Below, one piece after another: positions 11,436 to 22,900 of a stretch of 64,000 bases of DNA. Positions within the stretch are counted from its first letter, which is position 1. Every line of letters starts with the position of its first letter. The stretch comes from Asterella californica. Its lineage: Eukaryota > Streptophyta > Marchantiopsida > Marchantiales > Aytoniaceae. Made by a program: the position numbers and the translations under genes. The stretch is taken from NCBI GenBank assembly GCA_036924285.1, contig JAYKYS010000001.1, forward strand, positions 10,999,501 to 11,063,500, in the 5' to 3' direction. Under the pieces are notes generated by a model. The model had not been told where the DNA came from, did no database searches, and worked only from the letters and a program-made list of their open reading frames with translations.

Positions 11436-11644
11436 GGGCTCATGTTTTCTGCTGGAGAAGAGTGATCGTGTGTGTGGTTAGAGGAGTGAGAATGTGAGGG
11501 AGGACTACTCCCCTTAGACTGTGTACTGCTGGTGACTCCTCCGTCAGGATCATGACTGCTAGAAACTCCTCCTCTAGATCCAAGGTCAACAGATGGAGTT
11601 GGAGTTGGAGTTGGACCGGCAGGAGAGAGCAGAGGAACTCTCAC

Positions 11645-12725
11645 TGAAAGGAAGTCGGGAGAGACGAACAGAAATTAAGCTGGGCCGGCAGAAGGAGCAG
11701 ACACAGTGTGATAAAAATGGACGTTGGTCTCAAGAGGCTCTTGAGTGAGTGAAGGACCAGCAGAGAGGACGGATGTGTGAGAGAGAATCAGAAAAGACTC
11801 ATCAAAAATTATATCACGAGAGGTGAAGGTATGACCGTCAGATTTTCTTTGGAAATGATAACCTTTACTTTGACCGCTATAGCCAAGGAAGATACACTCG
11901 TGAAAGCGATCATCGAGCTTTGTGCGCTCAACCTAGGGGATTTAGGAAAAAGCACGACAGCCAAAGACGCGCAAAAAAGAGAGATCGAGTCGTCGAGGAG
12001 TAGTGGAGGCATAGGAGTGCTAGAGTTCATAAGGTGTGGTCATAGACGGGATGGCCTTAGACGGACACTGGTTCTGGAGAAAGGTGGCGCATGTGATTGC
12101 TTCACCCCATAAGGGCTTGATGAGATTGATAGTGAAAAGCAGTAGAACAGACAACATCAAGCAAGTTGCGGTTCTTGCGCTCAGCAACACCATTATGCTG
12201 AGGTGAGTAGGGGACTGTGAATTGACGTTGGATGCCGAGCTCACGACAGAAAGCGTCAAAAGCAGCTGAACGACTTTCCTCGTCATTGTCAGATCGCAAG
12301 GTGACAAGGGATTGACCAGTGGCGCGCTCAGCGAATGCAAGATAGTCTTGGAAAGTAGCAAAACAGTCACTCTTATAGTAAAAGAGACGAGTGACGGTGT
12401 AGCGCGAGTAATCATCAATGAAGGTGATGAAATATTCATAATCAGAAAAAGTGCAAGGGGAGATGCGACCACTAATATCAGAATGGACCAATGCCAAAGG
12501 ACGAGTTGATCGAGTAGAGCTGGCACGTGAGAATTTAGTGCATGCATGCTTGTCTTGTGCACAAGCTGGACAAATATCCTCAGAGAGTGGGAAGGAAAAG
12601 AGGCCGGTAACATACCTACGGTGGCTCAGCTCGTGGACTCGATGGTGGTTGATATGACCGAGTCGCTGGTGTCACAAAGTAGAGAGATCGCCCGTTGTAG
12701 TAACAAGGGCGTAGGGTCAAGGTGA
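11645..12725 (-). pseudogene. Copia integrase with GAG-pre-integrase domain
   Basis: Reading leftward from 12725: HQRLGHINHHRVHEL, CPACAQDKH (the HHCC zinc-binding part), then VHSDISG, LRSDNDEE and NGVAERKNRN, which supply the D, D and E of the core. Next come SKAIPSMTTPYEL, an RVFGCRAF-like segment and a linker toward RT. The residue before HQRLGH is TGA where copia has a tryptophan. A frame change follows the core near 12102. The domain order is canonical for Ty1/copia. Confidence 0.8.
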
Positions 12726-12905
12726 CGTCAGAGGAGGGGTCCGACTATCAGAAGAGAAACCTTGAAGGCCGTTCAGGAGATGCGGAGGAGACCGAGACCG
12801 AGAAAATAAGTTGGATTGTTCGAAATTTTCCATATGCAAACCAGGAAGAGAAAATCGGACCGGGTGTAGATCGGACCGAGTATAAATCGGATCGGGTGGA
12901 CCATA

Positions 12906-13196
12906 GTGCGGGTCAAGAAGGCCCTGGCGCTCGCAAAGACTTGCACGGATGACGAAATCTGCGTGTGGTCTGACGTGGTTTCCGAAGAGACCGCAGTGGC
13001 AAGAGCCGACGCGGATGACGGAGAGACCGCGTTGACGATCCTCCCTCGCAGGTCAGCGAAGGTCGTGCCGATCTCCTGCGATCTGGGAGGAGGACTGTCT
13101 CCGCAAGGCTGTGCGGAGAGGGTACGCTTCTGGCTACGGCGGGCCGATGTCGTGCTATTTGGCGACTACATGCTTGACTTCTACTCCGACGTTTAG
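12906..13196 (+). other. Unrecognised 96-codon open frame in nested insertion
   Basis: This is a GC-rich frame inside the insertion, ending RRADVVLFGDYMLDFYSDV. It overlaps a second plus-strand frame (12722-12952) in another phase. Base composition differs clearly from the AT-richer DNA after 13200. I recognise no family. It could be the 3' end of an element's coding region or a captured gene fragment. Confidence 0.25.
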
Positions 13197-14580
13197 GTTT
13201 AGTAGTTCTAGAAGTTAGCTCATATTACTTCTAGTCCTTTATATATATGTTGACACCTTTGCATACGGTGTTAACACTATTTTGAGTCCTAGTAGGCTGA
13301 TAGTATGCTAGTTATCTTGTTCAAGCATTCGTGCGCTTGTGCAAGTGACTTCTTACTTGTCTATGACGTTTAATGTACATAACTTAGGATTTCCATGCTG
13401 ATAGGGGTTTGAGCTCATGGGTTGTACTTACTTGTCGCCCATGCACGCTTTCTAGCTGATTTAAGTTATTTTTCGGGGTTGCGTGTCGTTTTAGGTAGTT
13501 TAAGTTTTACGTTGGCACTCTAGGGAGCTTGACGTGGTAGCCTATGAGTAAAACTAAGTTGCCACGTGGTTTAGGGTACTAAAGGACAACCAAGTGGAGC
13601 TATGAACTCCCATTGGTCTGTTTTTGTCTTTTGTTAAACTCTAAATTTAGAAACAGAGCTCTAGAGTGGAGTTCGAGCATTTGGTGGAGGAACTTCGCAA
13701 TCTGAGCGCACAGGAGGGTAGAGCTCGTCATGCCAAGCACTCCCAGTGAAATTTTCGATCGATTTGAGGCAATAAAGGTGAAGTTATGATCAATTGAAGT
13801 TCAAATTGTGTCAGAATTGAATCACTTTTGTTGGATTTAGGGTTTTCAGTGTCACTTGCAGCAGATTTGAGGAAATTGCTTCAAAACTTCGAGGTTGTGT
13901 TCTCTGCCAGCAGGGCTACGATTTCCCAAAAGTTTCGCATCGATTGAGTGACTGATTAATTCAGGGCGGCCGCTGAAGCAGAGGGGGTCTGAAAAGCTCT
14001 TAATCTAGAGCAGCAACTTCAGAGGAGGAAATCTGGAGTTCTGTGTACAGTCAGGAGTCCCAACTTCACAGGGGTGTTCAGCATCCTGTAGACTCCAAAT
14101 CCTGTAAGAATATTTGAAATTGATCAAGCCAATCTTCTGTTATAGGTCGAAATAGCCAGCTAGGTACCAGAAATTGACGTAGTTTTCTTGCTCAGAACTT
14201 TTCTGTCCATATCTCCGTGTCAGAATTTGATCTCAGGCTGAAACTTCGTGTGTGAGTTCCGTAGTATCTCATTTGCATGTAGGGGAAGTTTAGAAGTCTA
14301 AACCTTCATAGTTTTCTTCTCCGTGAGTGTCAAAGTTCGCCGTCGGATCCTATTACTGCCAGCTAGACCTGAATTTCGCTCTCTGAGCATATTACTAGAT
14401 CTTACACATCTGTGTGAGTGTTTATAGCCCTATTGTGACCTAAAAGCCAACCTCTTGAGTAAACAACCACAGCCAGAAGCCCGGCGTTTTCCTAGGTAGA
14501 TGGATCACACTCCGACAGCGGGCCATCCGTGTGAACGCGCGGATCCTCTATAATATGAGACTTTTTGTCTGCGGGGGGCC

Positions 14581-14604
14581 ATTAAGACCTCCCGAGGTCT
14601 TAAT
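14581..14604. repeat. Palindrome, 11-bp arms with 2-base centre
   Basis: attaagacctc cc gaggtcttaat. It lies near the right part of the nested insertion and could be an element end, a terminator-like fold or chance. Confidence 0.7.
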
Positions 14605-14649
14605 AGCTTGACATGGCTGGTTGGACTGACGAAGAAAGGCGCGGATCTT

Positions 14650-15030
14650 TCAAGGGGCGTGGACATGGAGCCAAGGGTTGTATTTTCCCAATGGGCGGTC
14701 GTCAGCTGAGGAGGGTAGGTGAACAGGCGCGATCTGTGTGGAGGAGCTTAGTGCGTTATCATAAGGTGCCGTGCCGGTTTCTGTGAGGTCAAGCGTCGTA
14801 TGCAGGGCTAGAGGAAGGCATGCTGGTGGGGTGCACGTCGGGAAATTACCAAGGGGTGTGTGGGTAAGGGGGGTAGAGCTTGGCTGAGGCAAAATTTGAC
14901 TCTCATTATCCATGTTTGCAATTTTTACCAATTGTGGAGCAAAGGTTTCAAGTGTGGGGTGTAGGCTACGAAAACAAAGGAGAAAAAATCCGTGAATCAG
15001 CTGTGCGCGTTTCTTCTTGGGTGTGCACAT
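14650..15030 (-). other. Unrecognised 126-codon open frame at right end of nested insertion
   Basis: The minus strand is open and rich in proline, threonine and leucine (for example STPLTHTPLGNF), with no domain I recognise. It lies between the copia protease fragment and the LTR-like part of the insertion. It may be linker, gag-like or chance. Confidence 0.2.
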
Positions 15031-15583
15031 TGTGTGGGACGAGACTGGGTCTGGACCGTGAGAAGCGGATCCTGCGCATGTTGCGATTGAAAAGAGAGAC
15101 GCCGGTCCGCTGGTTTGATTGTGGTCTAGCTCGTAAGCGCAGTCTTGATCTCTGACTGGGAGGTAGAGTGTGAACTATTGGAGTCCTTCCAGCTGTAGCA
15201 ACAAGTGTGGTTTGGTCAACAACCAAAATTGAATCTCCGACCATGTAGAGATCGTCAACGAGGGGACAGAAAGCTAGCACTTGTCCAAATCTGTCCTCTA
15301 GGTGATAGAGTCCGTTGCCAGTTAAACACCAGCCGGCATTGACATCGAATTGCCGAGCTGAGAATAGATTCTTCTGCAAGGCGGACACATGGAGAACATC
15401 GCGTATGTACACATGCTCGTCGTTGAGCAAGCATACTGCCACCATGTCAGAACTGGCGACGTGGATGATAGTGTTGTCACCGAATAGAATCGCATCATTC
15501 CCGGTGTTCTCGCTTGAGACGGGTGAGTATTCGACGAACTGTCGTCGATTATATGTCATGTGGTGTGTGGGACCCGTGTCCAC
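14966..15583 (-). pseudogene. Copia protease and following linker
   Basis: MDTGPTHHMTYNRRQF matches the copia protease site, usually D[ST]GA..H; the DTG triad is kept. It is followed by DNTIIHVA, IRDVLHVSALQKNLFSARQ and LVVDQTTLVATAG, the usual path to GAG-pre-integrase. After that the frame runs on into sequence that may belong to the nested insertion. Upstream, the gag frame flows into it through VQTVDLH. Confidence 0.75.
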
Positions 15584-15586
15584 ATA

Positions 15587-16525
15587 TCAATGGAGATCAA
15601 CTGTTTGCACGATTGCAGATGAACATTGTGCCACCAGAATCCGACGAGTGTTGCTATTGTTGTTTTGAGAACGGCGATTTTTGTTTCTATTCTTATTTTG
15701 GTTGCCAGTATTCGAGTTTTCATTGCTGCTGCTGGGTTTGTCCGGACACTCGGCGATGCGATGTCCGGGCTTGTTGCATTGGAAACATTTCTTGTTAGAA
15801 TCTGGTGGCTGATTACCACCTTGTCGGTTGTCATTGTTGCGCCGGTTGTTTGCTATTGCGTCTTCCTTGCCGGCGCCTTGCAAACAAGGCAATAGATGGT
15901 TCGATCGATAGCTTGCGTCCTATCGTTTCCTCTTGGATGAGGAAGGTAATAAGGTCCTGCAGCGAGAGATTTGAGCTTGTTCTTATCGTCTGTAAGAATA
16001 AATGGTAGTTGTTGGACATGCTGTCCATCAATGCGAGGACTTGCTCCTCGTTGTCAACTACTAATCCAGCTGAAGTCATCTGCTGGAGAATAGACTTGAA
16101 GTTGTTCACGTGTTGGGTGACCGTCTCGTTAGATTTCATCTTTAAAACCCGCAACTTCTCTCTTAAATGCATCGTGGTCACCATGTCTTGACCAGTGAAG
16201 TGTCTGGTCAAGGTGGACGATGCATCGTTCAACATAGTGCAAGACATTATATGTCCTGTCACATTGTTCTCGCAGCATTTGTTGATTGCTGCGAGCGCAT
16301 TGACTTCACGCTGATCCCAATCCATGATGCTGCCGGATCCAGTAGCAGGAGGAGGGATGGGTATCGTAGTACCCCGGGTGTCGTGGCGTGCGGTCTTCGT
16401 GCATTCTTTTCCATGATGTCAAGTACATCATGGGCCCTGAGCCGTAAGGTTGTCTTGTGTTTCCAAAGCGTGAAGTACGTGCCGTCAAATTTGACCCAGC
16501 TTTTGGTGTCAAAGGTGGCAGACAT
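15587..16525 (-). pseudogene. Copia Gag with CCHC zinc knuckle
   Basis: The start at 16525 gives SWVKFDGTYFTLWKHKTTLRLRAHDVLDIM, the N-terminal signature of copia Gag. The frame then shifts near 16320 to one carrying the UBN2-like body (NEEQVLALMDSMSNNYHLFL). It shifts again near 15890 to an Asn/Arg-rich part with CFQCNKPGHRIAEC (CX2CX4HX4C). At least two frameshifts break it. It follows the primer-binding site directly, as expected. Confidence 0.8.
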
Positions 16526-16690
16526 TCTGTATCAAATTGGTCGCTGGAACGGTAGAGTTCTGTTAGCGGAGGTAGTGAATCTTAGTGCGTGAAGCTTCCT
16601 TCTCGCAGCAGTTGAAGCAACTACTCTCACCTAAGGGCCGAAGGTCTACCTAGTGCTTACGCTATTGTGCTAGTGTATCAACAAAGCAAA

Positions 16691-16702
16691 GCTCTGATAC
16701 TA
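16691..16702 (-). promoter_or_regulatory. Copia primer-binding site (initiator tRNA-Met type)
   Basis: The minus strand reads TAGTATCAGAGC directly after the LTR end. The standard plant copia site is TGGTATCAGAGC, so one base differs. It fixes the element's orientation. Confidence 0.8.
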
Positions 16703-16951
16703 TGTTGGAAATGTACTACTGGTAGAATAGGCTAAGGTAAAACTCTAAGTCACGGCATAAGGACAGTGTGAGTGTGAGAGAGCTCCTGAAGAGAGTATAG
16801 ACAGAACCAAGCAAATGAATTACTCAATAATGTACAATGGCCTTAGGTCTGGAAATATAGTCTTGGTCTTGGCCTTGGTGACCTTATGAAAAGTCACCAT
16901 CTAATAACTTGAACCTGTTACTGGAAAGTGTATTCATACTGTATTCTAACA
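16703..16951 (-). repeat. 5' LTR of the copia fragment
   Basis: 249 bases, bounded on the minus strand by TGTTAGAA...TTCCAACA. A reverse-oriented relative lies at 26053-26280, sharing among others accaaggccaagac, cattgtacattattgagtaa and ttaccttagcctattctac. I estimate about 80% identity by eye. Confidence 0.85.
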
Positions 16952-17788
16952 CACTCGCGGAGGGACAGCGAAGGTGACAGCGTACGTAATCGGCGCGGTG
17001 ACACTACGGGGAAAAGAAGATAGCAAAACAGGCAAGTGCGAAAAACCTCCACCGTGGGAGACAAGCAAGGACCACCAAACATAATGCGGAAAAGAAAATC
17101 CAGGAACACCAGCTATTTCTAGTTAACTACGCAACGTACTCAAGCAAATAGGCCAAGTCTCACCGAAGTACCACCTCTCTTGATGGACGGAAAAACCACC
17201 TCAACTTTCCTATGCAAAGCTTCAGATAACGTTCTCTGCAACGCTATCCTGTTGCACCTAAGTGACATACCATTCTAAAGGTAGTCAGGTAGAGTTAAAG
17301 ATAATTCGTTTTAGTATTTTCCATCTGCATTCATGTTAATGGATTCAACAGTTCAGTAAACTTCACATTTAAAAATCTCAATTATATATAAAAAGAAATC
17401 CACAAAAGCATCTCTATCTGAGTAGTTTTGGATCTTCTGCTCAACTGCCAAAAAAACTACATGTTTCGAAGTAAGTATCATTTGACGAACCTTGAATCTG
17501 CAATAACCACATCGGCTACATACGACACTGAAAATAACAATGAACAACAACCTTCAATAACTTTGATGCCCCGCTTGTCTCTATCTCTTGGGTATCAAGA
17601 TAGGAGAGAGGAAGGCACGCTAAGCGGTCACTCCACCACTAGAGGTAGTTCGTGGACTTTACCCTGACTTGATTGTAACCACATTTTCATTCGGTTCATC
17701 ATTTGGGTTTCAAGATCTCTCTAGTCGGTGAAAATAGTGAACCTCGATCCGCATGAACTTGATGTGAAGTTCATGTTCCAGCCTCCAT

Positions 17789-17897
17789 CTTTCATCGAAA
17801 GGTGGAGGAGGGCCAGGAGGTGAAACAAGTTCATAAACATTCGGTGAAACATGAAGTTCATAAACCCTCTTGGCCCTCTTCCACCTTTCGGTGAAAG
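17789..17897. repeat. Imperfect inverted repeat, about 33-bp arms
   Basis: The arm at 17789-17821 (ctttcatcgaaaggtggagg...) and the arm at 17865-17897, read on the other strand (ctttcaccgaaaggtggaag...), differ at only a few positions. They are separated by 43 bases. A smaller palindrome, atgaactt gatgtg aagttcat, sits just to the left near 17753-17774. MITE-like foldback or small-RNA-precursor-like; no target duplication was found. Confidence 0.7.
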
Positions 17898-17974
17898 AGA
17901 TAAATATGCAAGGGTTTAATACTTGTTTATATGTACGATAGATCATCTTTCGCAATGGATCAATAAAGATATTT

Positions 17975-18845
17975 GATAAACCATGATTGGTTGATAAATT
18001 ATAATTTTTATATATTAATTAATCAGCAACCATCTTTTAAATGATGTTTCTAGACATGCAGTTAAACCTTTAGATTTCCTCGTAAAATAATGGAGACTTT
18101 ATATCTTTTTATTCTTTATGTTATAGAAGTCATGACTTCTTAATCCTAAACATTCCACTCCCTTTGGTTCCACCTTGAGGAGTGATTTAAGATTGATAAA
18201 CCACTCCCTCTCGTGACTTATGCTATACATAAATCATTTTGGTCTTTTTCTTTTTGTATTATTCTGTGGTTTATTTTTGATAAAATGTCAATCTTTTTCT
18301 CGTACGTCATTGTCTAGGTTTGGAAAATTGATAAACCACAATTTATACTTAGTTTAGGTATGGAAGTTGATATTCTACTGTTTAGGCTCGGTTTAGTCGC
18401 AAGCTAAGAAAATTCATAAAGCACTCTATAAACTCGACTTCGGATGGAGAAACTGATATGCCACTGTTTAAGCTCGAGAAGACAAGAAAATGCATTGATG
18501 GTAATAGTTACGGTAGTATTAAAAAGAAAACAAACATGGTTCATATTACATGAACCTCTGGGAAGTCCATGGTTTATGTGATAAACCACAATCTCTCTGT
18601 AAAACCTCTAGAGAATGATTTATCAACATAAACCACTCCCTCCAGAGGTTTATGTACAGCGAAAATCACAAGAAGGAGTAAAATGTTTAAGAAGGAGAAG
18701 CCACTACTACAATCGTGGTTTCTGCAATGTAAAGAATAAAGGAAAACTAAAGTTTATATCTAGCAGTTAAACACAGTATAAAAATTATGACTTATTAAAT
18801 TATAGTTTATCAAAAAGTTATCAAATGTATTACATGATAATCCAC
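17975..18845. repeat. Cluster of GATAAACCAC-like motifs
   Basis: gataaacca or close variants occur at 17975, 18195, 18330, 18415 (cataaagcact), 18580, 18628 (cataaaccact) and 18835 (gataatccact). Two copies are followed by ccctc, and several are paired with their reverse complement (for example tggttta tgtga taaacca at 18569-18587). Spacing is irregular, so this is not a simple tandem satellite. Confidence 0.6.
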
Positions 18846-18849
18846 TGCG

Positions 18850-18876
18850 GAGGATAATCTATCGTAGATTATCCTC
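18850..18876. repeat. Palindrome, 12-bp arms with 3-base loop
   Basis: gaggataatcta tcg tagattatcctc, perfect arms, directly after the last motif of the GATAAACCAC cluster. Confidence 0.8.
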
Positions 18877-19837
18877 TCCAATATATGAAGGAAGGGAGAC
18901 TTTATATTTCCAGAATCCTTTATTACGTTCTATCTGAAATCTATATGCATATGCATGTACTTTGGAAAGTCTGTTTCGTAGACAAGAGCCTTCATCTTGA
19001 AAGCAAGATCTGGCGTGCTTGCTTAACTTAAAGTTGCAAGCTAATATAAAGAAGTGAAAGGGGATCAATGGTATACTATAACCCAAGTTGTAAGTTCATT
19101 TAGTTTTGAAGGGTGTCTTAATAATATGCATGCTCGATTAACCTCGGGGAACTTTTGTTCGTTTATTGTTATGAAAGAAATATATAAATGTTAGATAAAA
19201 AATATACACTAAGTATATGTGAATAGTTTAAAAATTCTATAAATGTTATTTGTTAGCCCATGCCTGAAAACACAAAAAGAACAGAAGAAAACCATAAGTG
19301 TTGAGTAGACTCTCGCGCTTCAGGAGGTACAAGTCCGGGAACATGTACTTAAGAATTCATTAATATATTGAGTCGTTTAATATAATACCTAACCTTTTTT
19401 TCCGGAAGAGTTAAATATTAAATTAAACGAACATGCTTTTCCCCTTCTTCCGAAATCGGAAGAGGGTGACTATGCATGCTTAGACAAGAATTCATGTAGA
19501 TAAGGAACATGATGAGACTTATAAGGAAACCTGCCGTTACTACATATATAGACAGGACAAAGAGTCTTTTAGTGGCAGAACTCGCTCTCACTATCGAAGG
19601 AAAATAGTTATTCAACTATGTAACCCTGAGCTTAACTGCATCCTTACCAGCGCAGATAGACACTGGACTATACTGAGACACTGAGCATCTCGCTAGGTTT
19701 TCAGCGTTTCAGCTTGCAGTCACTCAGGTGCATACAGTCACCAGTCAGAAAAATGCCGGCTGATACCAATGCGTGCAAGAAAACAGCCGATAGTTTTCAA
19801 AAACCTTCCCGAACACTAGATGGCATACCTACTACAA

Positions 19838-19960
19838 CTCAGAAATTTGCTTTATCACACCCCTCGTAGGTTTGTGTTGTGCTTGATTGTACCCCTGACC
19901 TACGAATGGAAGTAATACCAGTTTCATGTCATGTCACTTAACAACATAGACTATCCATGT
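19838..19960. repeat. Dispersed copy of a segment from the ankyrin-locus flank
   Basis: ctcagaaatttgctttatcac, acccctcgtaggtttg, and tgcttgattgtacccctgacct match 5430-5530, 7762-7860 and 10487-10640 with scattered substitutions. The segment is therefore not confined to the tandem array and is probably a small dispersed repeat. Confidence 0.65.
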
Positions 19961-22900
19961 AAGCTTTATATAATCGTACCATCTGACGTAGAACTCCAGA
20001 CGCAGAGAAGTAACAAGAAGCCACGAACTAGTTTGGAATACAAGCGTACGATGGCCAACCGCATCATCTATTGCAACAGTTTTAGAAAGTGAAACGGACA
20101 GGGGCAAGATAGAAGTGCAGAATTATACACGAACACATCATCATTCAGTCACTTATCATGCATATTCACCTCTTCTAGGTGCGACGCTGGATCATTTGAC
20201 ATAAGGTTCTTATTTTCAAGAACACTTGGGTTTCGAGACTTTGGATATTCGACCGCTGCGTTTCTGAACTTTTTACGCTTTCTTACCGGTGCATTCAGAA
20301 ATACCCTCACGGGTGTCCTGAGAAAAAGGATGTTTTGTGGCCATCGATTTTCTAGCGATCAGGACTGAGCTATACGTCAGAATGTATTTCTGGTCCCTTC
20401 TCTACAACTCCAGAACACTTGACAGAGCCAGTTCTACAAGCAAAAGCTGTTTTTCTGCTACATTCTCTAAGCACATCTGAGCATGAGCAGCAACGCTGTA
20501 GCAAGAAAAGGTATTTATTCAGAAAATAAAATTAAACTGGAATCATAGGTGCTTTCCATTCTTATAAGAGGTCCTTTGGCTTCCATCATTGACCTTTTTA
20601 CCAGAAGAAAAGTAAACTAGAATTATGGATGGTGTTCATTCTTATATTATATGATTATAAGAGGTCCTTCAGCAGCCAACATTTACCTTTTTACCATATA
20701 CGGTTCATTCCTATAACATTTGCTCCTGGGAGAGAGTTCAGAGCCACTTGAAGGTAGAGCAGCATGAAACAATAGTAACGAAGTCTGCTGTAACAACAAA
20801 AGATCTTTCCAAGCCTCTGGCAGGACTGGAAGTTGATCTGTGCACAATCCTTGCTATAGCAATATAGACGTCTGCTTATACTTAAAGGTCGTTTGGGAAC
20901 ACCCACAATATGTCCAATCTGCACGATTCTGCGATGTAGACAGTAACAACATATATATGTATAGCATAAAGATCTCCATGTTGATCTTGGCAATATAGAC
21001 TTCTATCTCTAGTTTAAGTCAGCTTGGATTCAAAGATTGAGTTGTTCCATGAGCATGGGATCGAATCTCGAGTTAAAATCTCCAAGATTGAGATGCACCC
21101 TATCAGCTTACTACATATGAAATTTCAACTCTTTTGGTGAAGAGAAGGTGTTAGGGTCATTAGCCACCGGGGTCTGTAAAGCTCATAAGTTAGCGCAGAC
21201 GAAAGGCTTGGTCAGTTTCCATTTGGTTTGGGGTCTGCATCTGAAATTTCAAAGGGTGGTAGTGAGAGATCAAAGGGAACTTCTTGTGAAATTTGAGCCT
21301 AGTTGGAAGTTCAAGTTGGGAGTGGTAGATTGCCGAAGTTCAGATTACAAAGTGATGGGTTTGAAAAAGAAGAGAGATTTCATCAACATCTCTTGATTGA
21401 TCTTGGACAAACAATTTGAGGTTTGAGGTGAAACTTCTTAGAGGCTATGCAAGTGAGTTGAGAGAGCTAAGTTGTGAATTTGGTGCGGAGATCACAATTA
21501 GAGAAGATGTTACATCGTGTCGAGGCTGTTGACAGAGAATCTCTAACTGCAAGATACAGTTGTCTTTAGCATCACATCTCGAACTCAATGGTTGTTTTTG
21601 TGTGTATGCTTTATCTTGTTGGAAGCTGTTGAAAATAAATTTTCAAGTGGTATGTTGTATGTCTAGTTTAGAGCTTGTTTGATCATTCAGAACCTAGATC
21701 AAAAATGAGATCAAGATCAAGATATGAGACGATTCGAGTTATAAGTGTTAAAAATTATCAATTCCAATCAATTCTGGTAGGAGTTGCATTGATCCAATCA
21801 ATGTTATCTATATCATTGGAAAGCTCATACAATAAGCTTCCAACGGTTGTAAGGTTTATCTTGAATGTAGTTCATATCAACGGACTATAGAAAGTCAAAG
21901 TCGAGTTTTTTAGTTAGGTTATCGTCCAAAAACAATGAAGATGACATTGTTAGTGCACAAGCCAATTTAAGAGATCATTTGATCGGATTTCTGTGAACTA
22001 AAACATCTGTTTATCATGTATAGATCCTTCATGGACTTAGCGTATGATTGTACATCTAGTTATGTTGTCTGATGCACTTGCGTTACACTTAAGAACAAAA
22101 TAGATGCTAACAGTCGAGTAACGATTGATTGATTGGGTATGAGGACACAAGGATTTTACCAGGTTGGTTCAAGATTTTGTCATATCTCTCTACAACCAGA
22201 TACCTCGTGTACTCTTGGATCAAAATTCACGCTTTATGACAACAGTATGTGTTTGCAGTCTATCTTGGACATCCTCGAGTTTAAAGCCTCGCAGATGTAC
22301 TTGAGTGTTTTCTGTCTATACACGGAAGCTACGACAGGTTTGATTAGGTTATTGTCCTCTACAAAGAGTATGTATTTCGGATAAGAGAAATAAGTAGAGC
22401 AGGAGTCCTTCAAGATAAGCTAGAGTTCTTTAGATTCGACGTACATGAATGGACTTATAATGCACTAGAAGCACTCAATGGCGTCCAAGAAGATGTAAGA
22501 AATCTTCATGAAATCCAAGCTTGGCAAGAGAAAGTCTAGAGGTTTCAAACAGTAGCAAAAATCTATGTACATGTAACTTCTGATCATGTACGAGTCGGAT
22601 GAAAGTGACAGTAAAGATTGAAGCAAACAAAGGATACGGTGGATGGCTCAATGGGACATGAAAGCGGTCTACCTGAAATTGATAATCTTTGGTACCATGG
22701 TTACAAAAAGACTCGATGAAATGTAGAACGTTAAGGACTTCAAGGCTCGATGACACTAGCGACGGGCTCTCTACAAGGCTGAAGAGGAGGACGGATTCTC
22801 ATCGTCGATCTCATGCTCCAATTTAGAATTCATGGACACTAGAAGCTGCTTGGATGCGAATTAACTTAGGAAAGTGGACGTTGTAAGCAGCGAGGACGTG

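Larger units (their letters stand above)
12708..15205. mobile_element. Insertion nested in the copia element, type uncertain
   Basis: This segment separates copia protease from integrase. It is bordered by tgtagtaacaag (12696-12707) and tgtagcaacaag (15194-15205), an 11-of-12 direct repeat. It contains a GC-richer part (12720-13195) and an LTR-like part (about 13250-14560). The latter weakly resembles the 2-kb gypsy LTR at 42.46 kb: both have a 'cattggtc' block and an 'agctct.aatct.gagcagcaactt' block in the same order. It ends near an 11-bp-arm palindrome at 14581-14604. The exact right edge is uncertain, because some open protease-side frame continues into it to about 14966. Confidence 0.5.
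11050..16951 (-). mobile_element. Ty1/copia retrotransposon, 5' half only, with nested insertion
   Basis: In minus-strand order the element has the LTR (16951-16703), a primer-binding site, gag with a CCHC knuckle, protease, GAG-pre-integrase, integrase core, a proline/serine-rich linker and the start of RT. Coding stops abruptly at KPITCK-like sequence just before the conserved WVFK that opens the copia RT core. No RNase H or second LTR follows. Several frameshifts and at least one stop make it inactive. A foreign segment of about 2.5 kb splits protease from integrase. Confidence 0.85.

Noticed and set aside
22343..22537. Helix-like plus-strand frame (RAGVLQDKLEFFRFDVHEW)
   Set aside because: Short, no family recognised, no continuation on either side; possibly an element remnant but not supportable.
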